From Pseudeuparius sepicola (Eukaryota; Arthropoda; Insecta; Coleoptera; Anthribidae), in assembly GCA_963920635.1 (NCBI GenBank), contig OY987299.1, positions 119,785,373 to 119,849,372 of the forward strand: a DNA stretch of 64,000 nt, read 5' to 3'. The notes under the pieces are model-generated. The model was not told the DNA's origin and ran no database searches. It worked only from the letters and a program-made list of their open reading frames with translations. The translations under genes and the position numbers were made by a program. Each line of letters starts with the position of its first letter. Position 1 is the first letter of the stretch. Positions 22,295 through 34,555 of the stretch are shown in pieces.

Positions 22295-22440
22295 GTGGAC
22301 ACTTATGAACAGATAAGCCCGTGCCATAAGCTGGTAATTAATAAAAATAACGAGTTAAAAACGCATTAAGAACAAAGGATGACCAGCAAACAAAGAGAAA
22401 AGAAAGCGAGTTATTTAACTGTTTGCAACTAGTTTCAGAT
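22295..22440. repeat. Dispersed 150-bp repeat (partner 765-915)
   Basis: Shared blocks are ATGAACAGATAAGC, TGCCATAAGCTGG and AAAGGATGAC, in the same order and spacing as at 765-915. No coding content recognised. A 70-codon basic open stretch follows (22454-22666) with no motif I know. Confidence 0.65.
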
Positions 22441-22764
22441 CAAGCAATTAAGTGTGTACGAGAGAGAAAAGACGAAAAAACTGAGTCCAATGAATACTGC
22501 CGTCATTAGCAAGAAGGCCGTAAATCACTACATTTGCGAATTTGAACATTTGAAACAACAACCTCGAAAAGGCCGTAAGTGCAACACGTCATCGCACGTT
22601 GCCAAGCTAAAACGCCGCAAGTCTAAACTCCATTACAAAATGTATGGGCTTACGTACTTTTTGTAGGAAGCAAAAAATACGTATATGTTTAGTTGATACG
22701 TATATACAGCTTTTTTGTTACTGACTGGGGCTAGACTAGAGGTAAAAAGCCAATATACGTCTTT

Positions 22765-22993
22765 TGAGTTATAAAAAGAACTTCAGTGCCGAGGTACATA
22801 GGTATTATATTTTTTTGTAATCGGAAAAAAAATGTTTTATTGGGCAAGAAAATAATCATACGGGAACACCCGTCCATTAACCAACTACGCGCGGCGTTGC
22901 TTGACTTTGACGATCGCTTTACCTAGGTCAAGTATGACAAGACACGGCGCCTTCGAACAGAAAAACCAAACTGCTGCTTGTTGTGCAGCCTCC
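22765..22993 (-). mobile_element. 5S-like composite repeat, copy B (partial)
   Basis: On the minus strand it contains the T-rich block, the 5S-like segment (22862-22955: CGATCGTCAAAGTCAAGCAA, GGACGGGTG) and one arm of the palindromic tail. It diverges from copy C upstream of the segment, so it is truncated at about 22993, and lacks the second tail arm. Confidence 0.65.
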
Positions 22994-23620
22994 ATAACTA
23001 ATACAACTTTAAGTTGTTTGTTAAAAAAAGTGATGGTTAGACTAATTTACTGCCTCGTTGTTACTGATTGGGGCTAGATTAGAATTATTGTTGAAAAAAA
23101 AAGCGATCTACGAGTATATAGAAACAATATATGAGGTTATATAAGCAACTATGAGAGAGGTTTGAATTCACTGGAGCGGACTCAAATAGACGGCGTAAAC
23201 CCTACAGATTGAAATTCAACCAGATTTAAAATTTCAAGTCAAGCCGCTATTTCCAAACAGAAGTTGACCCGAATGTGCACCAACCTACTGTGGAATAAGT
23301 ATACTAAGTTAATGTCCCTAGAGAGGACTGAAAACCGTAGGATTCAATACTGACGATGTAAATGTAGAATTATAAAGATTTGACATAACTCAATCGGATC
23401 CATTTCAATCCGATCGAATTGTCACGAGATAAACGTAGTCACTAAAAAATAACTGAAATAAAAATTATTTCAGAAATTTTTGTTATTGTTTCATAATAGC
23501 ACAAGTTGAAAACGTGTTACTCATTTTATTCGAAAACGCTTCGCTACGACCTTTTGGATAATGACAGAAAAATAAAAAAGTTAAAAAGTAAAAAAGAAAT
23601 AAAAACAGTAATAGTTATTT

Positions 23621-24240
23621 ATGCACCAAGGCACTGAAGTTCGACTTTTTATGACTCATGTGGAATTTAGTTGCCGAGGCCCCTGGCCGAGGCAAATAAA
23701 CCACATGAGTTATAAAAAGAACTTCAATGCCGAGGTACATAAGTATAATATTTTTTGTAATCGGAAAAAAAAATGTTTTATTGGGCAAGAAAATAATCAT
23801 ACGGGATCACCCGTCCATGAACCAACTACGCGCGGCGTTGCTTGACTTTGACGATCGCTTTACCTAGGTCAAGTATGACAAGACACACGGCGCCTTCGAA
23901 CAGAAAAACCAAACTGCTGCTTGTTCCATAACAAATCTATTGATACTCAAACCTACTAAAATATTTATACTGAAAGATTGCGCTGCTATATATTGTTAAC
24001 AATTTCGCAATGTGTACGAATAGTTAAATGGGCCTTTATTGGCCGGGTTTTAAATATTTGGTCACTTTTGACGGGCGATGGCTCCGCGTCTGACGTTTGA
24101 TGTTTACATCTCGCCAAGGCCTACTTATTGAAAAAATCGTACAAAAATGGGCTACTTAAGTGCCGATTTCTAAGCTTTTAATGACGATTTTGGGACACTT
24201 CACTGCCGATTTCAAGAAAAACGCTTTTAACAGAATTGTT
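23621..24240 (-). mobile_element. 5S-like composite repeat, copy C
   Basis: Full-length copy in inverted orientation relative to A. The palindromic tail is at 23621-23740, the 5S-like segment at 23801-23896 (minus: CGATCGTCAAAGTCAAGCAA, then CATGGACGGGTGATCCC), and the leader extends to about 24240. The outer tail side is ATAACTATT, as in copies D and E, suggesting a conserved element end. Confidence 0.68.
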
Positions 24241-24364
24241 TGCTTTTATTAACCTATTTTTTAATTTTGTATTAGTTTTGTTTGTTTACAAAATGAGAAA
24301 TTCGTCAATAATTATTGTATGTTGACAAAACTAAGAAAAAACTGAGAAAAATAAATATTTTTTT

Positions 24365-24712
24365 TAATATACCATGCACGTTTGTAAGAAGGACTAAAAG
24401 TATAATAAAATAATATTATAATATAAAAAACGGACTAAAGCCATAAAGATTCGAAAAACATAGGCCCATGCAATAAATAATAGTAAGGAGTGTAGAAGAG
24501 TAACTGTCGTTGAGAAGACATTTATTTGCAGTTCAATATAATTATTAGTGAGTTAACTCACTAACACAAGATCACACAATTAGGTATCTATTGCATGCAC
24601 CCCATGTTTTTCGAATATTTATGGGGCTAGGAAATATTACGTTATACTTTTTAGTAATTTTTTATATTATTATTTTATTTTACTATACTTTGAGTCCTTT
24701 TTAAAAACGTGG
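24365..24712. mobile_element. Palindromic repeat, arms about 125 bp
   Basis: The left arm (GGACTAAAAGTATAATAAAA, CATAAAGATTCGAAAAACAT) is mirrored on the right (ATGTTTTTCGAATATTTATG, ACTATACTTTGAGTCC). One arm recurs at 1195-1350. A spacer of about 80 bp separates the arms. No target duplication found. Confidence 0.65.
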
Positions 24713-25520
24713 AAAAGAGTTAGGTGAACCAATATGCCATGATATTTTATATTCCCAATAAGTAAAAGGCGTCCCATTTTCGTTAATTTTGTAGGTTATA
24801 TTTATATTTCCAAATTCTTAACTCCTAGAAAAAATCCGTGTATGCCACTGAATTCAACGTGAAAAAATATATAAGGGTCGCCTTTTACCATTTCAACAAA
24901 TTAGCGTATAACAACTAAAGAGGCCATGACAATTTCGTTCACGGGGCCTTTCTTTTTATGAAAAAGTGGACCAGTGTCCCGAAAACCTCAACTCCCTATC
25001 TCTAAAAATAACCGAGATACGCTGTAAAAGTGTCGAAAATGGCACATCCTGTACATACCTATGTCGTTAGTCAGATATTGGGGTATAATTTAAGTGTCAT
25101 AAATTCAAACTGACCTCATTTAAGATCGGAAACGAATTTTACAAAATATATTATATCATGCTGGATTTGGAAATACTTTTTTTAATGTTTCGTATTTCGC
25201 TTTCGATATGTTTTGCATAATATACAAAATCAGCTGAAAGTTTGTGGGTGTTCTACAAAATCATTGATTTAAACAGTCCTACGCAGTACATATTGGGGAG
25301 AACAGCCCTGTGTTATTCTAATGTTTTTTGATTTTTTTTTGTTAACATTGAAAATACTTTTTTTTAAGTCGGCAGTGAGGAATGCCAAATTTATCTCTAA
25401 AATACAAGAAAAAGTCAGTGAAGTGATCCATTACTGTTCAATTTTTTCTTTGGTCAGATTACCAAACGTCCATCAAACCTGTCAAACGTGGCCAATAAGC
25501 ATCATTTATAACTTTTAAAC
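24713..25520. other. No recognised feature
   Basis: AT-rich, with no repeat family member or coding motif that I can support. Confidence 0.45.
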
Positions 25521-25523
25521 CTC

Positions 25524-25931
25524 GTGCCGCGGTGGCGTCGCTCGTACCGGCGCTGACTTTTTAGACTGCATGTTTTTCTGCCTTCGATCGACCTTGGTTC
25601 GAGGCAGGTGCATGCACATTGTCTTTAAAAAACACCGCTATGGCCAAGAGCGCTGGACAAATATGGGTTCACGGTATTGCTCCTAAATAGCTTTATCCGT
25701 GTGATTTACTAATTGTCCTACACTCACTGGGATTACTACGATTTTCTAGGGTTTTCCGTAGTACTTGAGCGAATGCTATCCTAGTTCCATCGGAAAAAGT
25801 CGGCCCTAGCCGCAAATGGCAACGAAGACAAAATAATAGTAATTGCCCCCCTTCCCCGCACAAGCATGTGGTTGCTTCTGGGGTACTCCTAGTTTGGAGT
25901 ATTGTGAGGGCGAGAAATTATTATTATTATT
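25524..25931 (+). mobile_element. tRNA-type SINE, copy 1
   Basis: About 410 bp, nearly identical to 39355-39769. The head reads GCCGCGGTGGCGTCGCTCGT, with an A-box-like TGGCGTCGCTCG; about 60 bp further, GGTTCGAGGC fits a Pol III B box. The body ends in a TTA microsatellite tail (ATTATTATTATT), as in many SINEs. Such elements are transcribed by Pol III and copied by a LINE in trans. No open frame. The open stretches seen in both copies are shadows. Confidence 0.8.
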
Positions 25932-27360
25932 GCAGAATTGTTACTAATAACAAAATGCGTAATCTTTCAATATTGGCGTTAATTTATCCCGAAGAACCAG
26001 TGTATAATTTAGTTACTAACTTTTCGTAACACCCTGCTGTGATTTCTTGACTGAAATATACTGACTGAAACCTAATGATTGCAAAGCAAATTAATCAAAT
26101 CCCAAAACCGATCCAATCAATCTATACATTCGAAACAAAGGCAGCGGACGATATTCAAATGAGGTAGCAGCTCAGGCGCCTCACACGACGATCTCGAATC
26201 TTTGTCTTCCAAGTTATCTATTGTTCTCGATGATTAATAACGTGTCGACGGTTGGCAGAGATTAACACAAATAACAGTGTGTCCAATCGGACACCAACAA
26301 CTGAATACGTTACCGGACAATTTATAAGGCTGCGTCGCTGGCGCATATGAAGTCGACGAGGACAGGATAAGAGCTAGGTGTAGGTATATACAATAAAAGC
26401 TGATATAACTTCATTTTATGGCCTTTAAAAATAATATATAGGTAGTTAATGGCCTCCTTTTAACAGAAGAAAGTTTTTAAACCATGTTACTGGCTGCGTT
26501 TTCAATATTATTTTTTTTCTACCCCACGTGTATATAACTTACAGAATGGATAAAAGTATATAATATAGGCAAAGAATAAGACACTAATGAATGCACCGTG
26601 ATTTCGCAAAATAATAGCGTATAAGTAAAAGTGTTATGACACACCCTGTACCTAATATGCTCACACAATTCTAGCTGGTGATGTAGCACCTACAGTTAGA
26701 ATAGGTGGATTGTAGCTGAAAGGATTATAGCAATAATTTAAACATTATTGTTTATGCATCGGTCCATTACGGTCCAATAACTCAGAGTTATACAATTTAC
26801 GCTTTCCTCTAAAGTAATAAATAAAATCTACGTGACGTATAACACCCAGGTAAAGCTGTTTATAACCTTTGGGGAAGAATAATATAATATAAGTATGGGC
26901 CGAATAAAATAATGGGTGCAAGCTTTGAGGTTGTTTCATGTTGAAGAATTATTGCTATCTATAACTTATTTTGTCATCCTAAACTTTGTTATATTATTAA
27001 TCTTATTTATAGTCTTATAAACATTGGCAACAGAAGTATTTTACCTAGTTTTTAAAGTCCACAAGAGTCACAGTTATACCTATACCACTAAAATTTTGAT
27101 TTTATTGCCGTTATGATTTTTACAACGGGAAGTGCTCATTTGCAGGTAATTTTACAAAATACCGAATTTTTTTTTATTTCTATTGTAGATAAACAATCAT
27201 AAACCACAACTTTTTAGGCGCCAAGTTCCCAATATTGCCTCCAATAAAGCTATAATTTTCTATTTACAAGGCAACTGAAAAGAGTTCATTGTGAAAGCTT
27301 CCACACAAAACCAAGTCCTATTCTATTTTGGCCATCTTGGATTTTATGAAAATGCATAAA
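25932..27360. other. Unique-looking sequence, no gene recognised
   Basis: Positions 26040-26390 are less AT-rich and not repeated in this window, so they may be single-copy host sequence. No exon or motif is supported. The remainder is AT-rich. Confidence 0.4.
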
Positions 27361-27367
27361 CTCACAC

Positions 27368-27759
27368 TTAAGGCTCAATCTACAGCACCTATGTGGTGAT
27401 TCAACATTTTGACCCATAAAATGGCTTTTTACGATCTGTAGCGAGTAACACGCATAATTTTAAACTATTGGTCAATACAAATTTTAATCTAAGTAATTGC
27501 TCACATTTTGAGACAAAAATGAATTAAAAATATTTATCACATTGGCCGTTATTAGTCTTTTTGCGTAAATGCTAATAACAGCCATTGTGATAAATATTTT
27601 TAAATAATGTTTGTCTCAAAATGTGAGTAATTACTTAGATTAAAATTTGTATTGACCAAAAGTTTAAAATTATGCGTGTTGCTCGCTACAGATCGAAAAA
27701 AGACATTTTATGGGTCAAAATGTTGAATCACCACGCACGTAGTGTACATTCAGTCTTAA
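27368..27759. mobile_element. TTAA-flanked fold-back, 392 bp
   Basis: Both boundaries are TTAA. The arms are long imperfect inverted repeats: GTGGTGATTCAACATTTTGA and AGTAATTGCTCACATTTTGA recur reversed on the right. A TTAA target is used by piggyBac and Kolobok elements, and the TIR (GGCTCAATCTACA) does not start with piggyBac's CCC. No transposase. Confidence 0.75.
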
Positions 27760-28735
27760 AGAATAACGCCCAATCATTTGGAGATTATAAACAAGAAAAG
27801 CCTATTTATTAAATTAAATTATTAAACATATAATACGGCGTTTTAGATAGATTCCCGAAATACCTAAGTTCTTCAGGAATATTTATTTTAAAAACGTTTA
27901 ATAAAGGTCCTATAATATACAGCTTATGTTCGAACACGAAACTTTTGTAGGTATACTAAAAGAAAAAACCACAAGCACGGATTGGGGACCTTATAGCTAT
28001 ACAAAGAACTAAAATAGTTTTTCTTTGTAAACAAAACTTTGGTGTATTCAGTTGAGCCTATGACTGTACCGTGTGACAGGTTGTCGCGCACTACCTGCCA
28101 ACTTTCCAACATCGGCCTCCTTTAAAACAAACGGAAAAACAAAGCGCAACGCTAACCATTGTCAATATCCTCTGCAAATATCAAATATGTATTTTACGGA
28201 TAGTTTGTGTTTTATTCTGTTTGGTTAATGTCACTTTAACCTGTAAAATAAGCAAACACACTTAAGTGACGGCGCGGAGTCGAGCTCTTGACCATTCGCA
28301 TTCGAAAACTGACGTGGATTTTCGGAAAACCACCAGCTGGTTTCGGTTTCACGATTCAATGTTTACATCGTTTAGGATTCACAATCACGCCTGAAAGAAG
28401 TCAATTACAACTGCAAATTGGCTGTATCATAACAAATAAACCATTCCGAATGCATAATTGAACGTAATGGAGCTATTAAGATAGGATAATTGCTGCGGAG
28501 GACTTAATAGGCAGTGGTTTACTAGCACCGAGAATGAATAACACAGCGAGATGATCAAATAAACGTACCTACCTATTCCGGAATTTAATTGTTTCCTATT
28601 TGGGTAAAATTTTTGTAATACGAACTAATATTTACTTCGTATACTTAAATTACAGGAAACAAAAAGATAAAGCAGACGAGCTGATATTGCTACAAAGAAC
28701 TACGAGATGATTTATATATTTATGTTACGGTTAAA

Positions 28736-28990
28736 GTGTTTAATTTTGGCTAGTTTATAGACTAGCTAGATAGTACACAAACTATCCAAACGTCTGGTAA
28801 TTTTGATGGAAAATCATCATTTTACTAAAATAGCTATTGGTTGGTTTGTATACTATCCAGCTAGTTTATAAACTATACAAGATTGGTGGCCAAAGTACAA
28901 ACTACAAGAAAAGTACACAATTAACCGGGGTTTTTGGCTGTTTACAAACTATAGGTACACGGGATAGTTGGTTAAAATGTGACTTAATAT
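28736..28990. repeat. Cluster of TAGTTTATAAACTA-type motifs
   Basis: Variants of CTAGTTTATAGACTAG, ACAAACTATCC and AAACTATA occur at least six times in about 250 bp in both orientations. They resemble subterminal binding repeats of a DNA transposon whose ends I could not define. Confidence 0.45.
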
Positions 28991-29040
28991 TGCTAGCACA
29001 GACCTATATTGCTTCGCTATAGGTCTGTGTTGCTAGTAAT
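28989..29040. repeat. Short hairpin, ACAGACCTATA family
   Basis: ATTGCTAGCACAGACCTATA is followed by a short loop and the near-perfect reverse complement TATAGGTCTGTGTTGCTAG. A related hairpin with ACACAGACATATATA arms is at 50586-50629. Confidence 0.8.
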
Positions 29041-29899
29041 ACATAATAACCAACTCGTTGGTTAGTATATATGTATAAACTAACCAATTCCCTTAGGTTG
29101 ATTTAGTTTAGGATATAGTCCTCCTTACGGCAGAATGTGTTCGACGCAAGGGGGAAGAACTCGTAAATATTATAGAATTAGTCACAGTTCAGGGGTGCAG
29201 CTCAATTTTGTGTAACTCACTGACTTAATTTTCATATAATTGTTTTTTAATTTATTGTTAATATTATTCTTAACGGTGATGCCTTAGACTATGGAGGAAG
29301 GCAAACCCTTATAACATTGGCAATTATTTCTCGTGCTTGAGAATGCAACGTTCTTCCCTGTTAACTCATTTTGCACACGTTAACTCCCAAACATACGAAA
29401 CGCCACTGAGCTCTCTGAGCCGGCGTAAAAAACTTGCCAGCGGCCTAAAAAATGAGGTCTGTGTGGTAGACCAAATACGCAGTTAACTTTACGTACTATA
29501 GAAACAGGCACAAAACGCGTTGGCTAACTGGTTTCGTCAGCCGACTCCTTGGCAGAAGTGCTGTGTTGCCGTATTTCAAAGGCGATGGTAGACGCGACGA
29601 TGTTGAAAAAATATAATAGGTGTTTTATCACACCGCGTTAAAAATAAATGATAAACAAAAATAGGTACCTAAGTGGTCCCGTGATGCGAGCGTTATTTTT
29701 TCGGTATAACAGAGTTCAGAAATTCGGCTTCAATATGATAAAACTTGTATTCACCAATAAATAACGACTACTCGTATAGGAAATCTCGCAACGCTGCCCG
29801 CATTCTTGGTCAAAAATAAAGTTTTTATATAAGTATATAGATACACATTAGATTGCTAGTACTACTTAAAAATACTAGGCAGCAAGTGTGGTTATTCAT
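29041..29899. other. No recognised feature
   Basis: Moderately complex sequence, not repeated elsewhere in the window. No exon or RNA gene is supported. Confidence 0.4.
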
Positions 29900-30732
29900 T
29901 TAATTTTTTCATTGGGTTTTTCGCCACCAAACTGATTAAAAGACAACTTTTTCAAGTTGTCTGGAAAATTCATAAATTCTTAAGAGTAAATGAAACGAAA
30001 CTTTGAACGTGTAACTCAAAAAATAACTTTAACAAATTATTTGCTTTCTGAGCTTTTGGAGAATAGATCTTCCTCCTTTCTCAAAGTGAAATGACAGATT
30101 AATAAATTTTAGGATAAAATGTCATGACAACAGAAACAATAGCCTAGCCACCTGTCTGATATTGTAGGTACCATGTATTCTATCTAATTTATCTCTGTGT
30201 ACTAACTTTTCTTTGAATAAGTGGCAATAATATTTTTGTGAATTCCACTGAACATTCAGCAACACAGTTGTCCGTATTTCCTAGAATAAATAATGCTGAT
30301 TCTTTAATTTTTCATCTATTTCCTACATATTCTTTGATAATTGGTTTGGACCTATCCCACAAAATCCTATGATTGTTATTAAATGAGTGTGCACATATTT
30401 TTGACTTCAAAATTTGATTTTGCCTAATAATTTTTATGTTTTTTTAAACGAACGTTAAATGACTTTCCACATTCACAAGGAATTTTATAAACGCAATTTT
30501 TTGAACTTTTTATCTCATTAAATGGTTTCGTTTTACGTATCATCGATTTTAATGTATTTTTAGTTTTAAATAGGTAGGTACTGTTCTGACAATAAAACGA
30601 TTGAATATGCGTTTGAGTTTCACGTTCAAAGTTTTGTTTAATTTACTGTTAAGAATTTATGAATTTTCCAGGCCACTTGAAAAAGTTGTCTTTTAATCAG
30701 ATTGGTGACGAAAAACCCAATTAAAAAATTAA
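29900..30732. mobile_element. TTAA-bounded element with about 105-bp inverted repeats
   Basis: TTAATTTTTTCATTGGGTTT opens the element and AACCCAATTAAAAAATTAA closes it, with TTAA at each outer edge. The arms include AAAGACAACTTTTTCAAGT and the reversed ACTTGAAAAAGTTGTCTTTT. The centre (30020-30610) is AT-rich without open frames. TTAA could be part of the TIR or the target duplication. Confidence 0.7.
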
Positions 30733-31531
30733 ACGGGTCTGTTTGAGCCACAAATAAACTTTGAAAATAGGAGTCGTCATTTTTTTAGTAATGGGATTAT
30801 AAATAAATTAAAGAAAGGTTTTATCTGATTATTAAGCATACCACTAGTTGAATTTAGGAAGAGAATTCAACCAGTGTATAGGTAGCTATAATTTGACAAC
30901 CCGGGGAAAACATATGGAGAATTCGATTTTTCAAAACAGAAAAAAGGTACTAATTCTCACTTATGCCATGTTCACCGTATGATTTCTTATACTATTCCGA
31001 CCTCGAAAACCCAAAGGCACAAGTGTAGCGTGTGGAAAAAGGGTTGAATTAAGGGTTTGGCAGATCACACAAAAAACGATTTGGTTTACTGACTCCGTCA
31101 GTTATGCCGTTCGAAATGATGAAAACTTATATCCTCACTAGCCAAAAAATTGATTGGCAGAAGTGACGCGTGGGGAAAAATGCACTTTTGGGTCGGAAAA
31201 TTTTTTTTTCGTCAACTGATTTTGGCAGGGATAAAATGAATTGCAATAAAACTTTCTATAGTTTCAGAGGCATAAGTGCAGAAATCAGTTGACCAAAAAA
31301 AACAATTTTTCCGAGTTATTTTCCGACCCAAAAGTGCATTTTTCCCCACGCGTCACTTCTGCCAATCAATTTTTGGGCTAGTGAGGATATAAGTTTTCAT
31401 CATTTCGGACGGCATAACTGACGGAGTCAGTAACCCAAGTAATTTTTTGTGTGATCTGTTTTCCACACGCTACACTTATGCCTTTGGGTTTTCGAGGTCG
31501 GAATAGTAGAAGAAATCATACGGTGAACATG

Positions 31532-33157
31532 CACTGTTAAAAACGAATTCGCGATTTTACACGACAAATCGCTGTAATCATGTTACAACCAAAATGTACT
31601 GTAATAATAAACTTCGTCGAGTAATTTTGAGAACTCATTGTATAATTACATTTGAAAATTACTTATTGTCTGATGTGTTATTACTATGATCTAGTAGTAG
31701 ATATACCTAAACAGGCAGGTAAACTTACAGACTGTGCTTTTAAATATACTTCACTATGTTCGTAAATTTACACTAAATTACATGTATTATTACAAATACG
31801 CATTTAAAATTTCGTAAAAAATAACTTAAATTTACAATAGCTATTTCGGTATAGTGGAGAATTGCGAATTAAAATTACTAGAAATATAGTGGAATAGTAC
31901 ATTTCGATATGTAACTGGGGCGTTCAACGTGTTAAATTTACAGTAAACGACAAGTAATTTAACACAATTGTTATGTATGCTTGCTTATGGCTTATGCCAA
32001 TTTACACTCTTTAAAAAGTAACTAAAGTAAAATTACATTAATTCCCTGCAACAAGGTAAAATTACATCAACTTACCTTCAATTTTACACTTTTTAATAAG
32101 GTGGCGTTTCTTTTATTTATTAAACGACCAAACAAATCACTAGATGAAGAGCAGAAATCAGCTCCAGTCTGTAATAGGGCTCCTTACTGTTCACATAGCA
32201 CTAAGGGAATATAACTATGCAAATTCGGGCTGTAGAACGAAGACCTTAAATGCAGACTGTGCCATAGGGAATCGGGAACAGCTCTGTGAACGTGTGACCC
32301 TGGACCACAGAAGACAGTCAATATATTAACTCCAAGATTGGCACCAGAAGACTACTGCAAAAGATCAGCAAGGGACCTGTAGTGCAGTAAAATGAAACGA
32401 GAGAAAAGCAGAATAAGACCGCGAGGCTGTAAAGGGCGGCTCTCAAAAAATTAAATAAAATATTTATTTTTAATGGCAAGATCTTTATTATCATACATAA
32501 AAAAGGCACTCTTTTAAACATCAAAATCGACCTATTATGTAAAAATATAGTTACATGTTTTTAACCTCTATGTTTAGAATAATAGTTTATACAAAAATGT
32601 AAATAAATAAAATGAAATAAAAACAAACACTAGTGCATTGGCGGTTGGGATTAACACGAGATGACATTGACAACATTTTCTAGTACTTACCATGATTTTC
32701 CTCTTCACAACACATACTAACAAACTGTTTTTGATGGATGAAAAAGTTATATCGCAAACGCCACGGTTCTCGTCATGCGCTTGTTAGAAGACGACAATGG
32801 GCGACCGCCCAACTTGCTTACTACTTAGTAGAGAAATTTCGATGCAATTCCGTAACGCTAGAGGCTACTCCCACCTTCAAACATGTAAAAATATACCAAA
32901 GTTGATGTATTTTCGCTTTCGCAACGTAATTTTCAACACTAAAGAGTAAAAATAAAATAGTCCGACGAAACTTTACCTCGTTCAGTTGTATTTTTACATT
33001 GGACGAATGTAAAATCACAAAAAAAGCGAAAAAGTACTATAAGTATGTATTTGTTCATGATTTTGAATGTATATTCACACAGTACATGGTAAATCGTCTA
33101 AAAACCCGTTACTTTCACATGAGAATGCCTGTAATCTTAAATCGATTTTTAACAGTG
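31532..33157. mobile_element. CACTA-like element: CACTG ends, subterminal TTTACA repeats
   Basis: The ends are CACTGTTAAAAACGA and its near reverse complement TCGATTTTTAACAGTG. The insertion point in the mirror arm shows that only TG is duplicated. Both subterminal regions are crowded with ATTTTAC/TGTAAAAT variants (31550-32100 and 32980-33090). A CACTR terminus, short duplication and subterminal repeats fit CACTA/EnSpm, but no transposase is found; the family name is inference. It carries a non-LTR fragment at about 32140-32440. Confidence 0.68.
32140..32440 (+). pseudogene. Non-LTR retrotransposon 3' fragment (post-RNase H region)
   Basis: Reading frames on the plus strand give VIGLLTVHIALREYNY, matching the GLLTGHxxLRxHL block that ends many insect non-LTR ORF2 proteins. 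After a frameshift comes CRLCHRESGTAL and TCDPG, matching the CRxCxExxET...CxCPAL zinc-knuckle block, then PRLAPEDYCKRSARDL. The fragment is frameshifted and interrupted by a stop. Reverse transcriptase and endonuclease are absent. It is a 5'-truncated, dead copy inside the CACTG-ended element. Confidence 0.7.
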
Positions 33158-33233
33158 TGGCATAAGTGAGAATTAGTATCTTTTTTTTTTTCTGTTTTGA
33201 AAAATTGAATTTTCCCTATGTTTTCCCCGGGGG

Positions 33234-33954
33234 CCAAACCTGAAATTACTATTTTTCGACTGAGCATCGATTTACCTTTCAACCCTCTCCAAGGCATAAA
33301 TGAGAAAATCAGTAAGGAAAATCTGTCACTGTCTGACGGTACATCAAAAGTGATAATGAAGTTTAGGTGTAAGATTTCGTTCCTAATTTAGCATATGCGT
33401 GGTTGCTCTTTCGTCGTCCTTTTTTCTCCATTCTTCTCACCGAGCCATCAACATAATACAGATGTCAGTTTTCGGGGGGGCCGGGCATAGGCACCCCGCG
33501 GCCGCAGTACCCTTTCATTGTTCGCCTCACAAAGCTGCGAACTAATAACAGTAATAACTGTCATTGTGCCGCTATTAGACGGAGAGTGTTGGCCGGATAG
33601 CCTACCTGTGTTCAGGACCGCACTCGATAGGTATACCTAACCTGACAGTAAATGTCGCACATACCTACCGACGTGAAAAATATGACGCGGGTTTCTTTCG
33701 GAAATATGAATAATATGAATACATTAATCGTAGTTCGTATGCAATAAGAGTGGATATACGAGATCCTTAACATAGAAGCAATTAAAACGGGTACACAAAA
33801 ACAGTATTACTTTTCTACATAATCCCCTGAAAGTCTAATATATTTCTCATAGATGCTGAAGCTCTTGGAAACTTTGAAAATAAAATTGTTTTTTTGCTCT
33901 CCCAACCAGCCGTTTACAACTTCAATCACTTCTTCATCGTTCAAAAATCGAGTA
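33234..33954. other. Unique-looking segment, no gene recognised
   Basis: Contains a G run near 33474 and a moderately GC-rich part (33470-33680) that is not repeated here. No exon is supported. Confidence 0.4.
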
Positions 33955-34555
33955 TTTTTTAAAGAATTTTTCTTGAAATCGGCATTAAAATGTCCCAAAA
34001 TCGTCATTAAAAGCACAGAAATCGTACAATAATGTAGCCCATTATTGTACGATTTTTTCAAAAAGTAGGCCTTGGCGAGATGTAATCATCAAACGTCAGA
34101 CGCGTAGAAATCGCCCGTCAAAAGTGACCAAATATTCAAAACCCGGCCGATAAAGGCTCATGTAACTGTTCGTACACATTGCGAAATTGTTTCCTATAGA
34201 AGCGCAATCCTTCAGTATACATATTTTAGTAAATTTGAATATCAATAGATTTGTTGTGTAGGCTGCACAAGAAGCAACAGTCAGAAGGTGCCGTACGTCA
34301 TTATACTTGTCCTAGGTAGAGCGATCGGTAAAGTCAAGCAACGCCACGCGTAGTCGGTTCGTGGACGGGTGATCCCCTATTATTATTTTCTTGCCTAATA
34401 AAACATTTTTTTTCCGATTTAAAAAAAAATGTAATATGTACCTCGGCACTGAAGTTCTTTTTATGACTCATGTGGTTTATTTGCCTCTGCCAGAGGCCTC
34501 AGCAACTAAACTCCACATGAGTCATAAAAAGTTGAACTTCAGTGCCTTGGTACAT
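33955..34555 (+). mobile_element. 5S-like composite repeat, copy D (best preserved)
   Basis: The leader contains GACATTTTAATG-type and CAAACGTCAGACGCG blocks. The 5S-like segment is at 34287-34378: GATCGGTAAAGTCAAGCAAC, then GTGGACGGGTGATCCCC, aligning with the 5S rRNA internal A-box (GTTAAGCAACG) and C-box (TGGATGGGTGACC) in order and spacing. A T-rich stretch follows, then the 118-bp palindromic tail (34437-34555). No open frame of note. Confidence 0.7.

Larger units (their letters stand above)
30900..33233. mobile_element. Large fold-back split by a CACTG-ended element
   Basis: The left arm runs from CCCGGGGAAAACATATGGAG through TTCTCACTTATGCCATG, GGTCAGTTATG-type blocks and TGACGCGTGGGGAAAAATGC, and is mirrored after 31275. 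The right arm is interrupted between GGTGAACATG (31531) and TGGCATAAGTG (33158) by the 31532-33157 element, and finishes with ATGTTTTCCCCGGG. Without that insert it is about 700 bp with stems near 300 bp. Confidence 0.78.
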
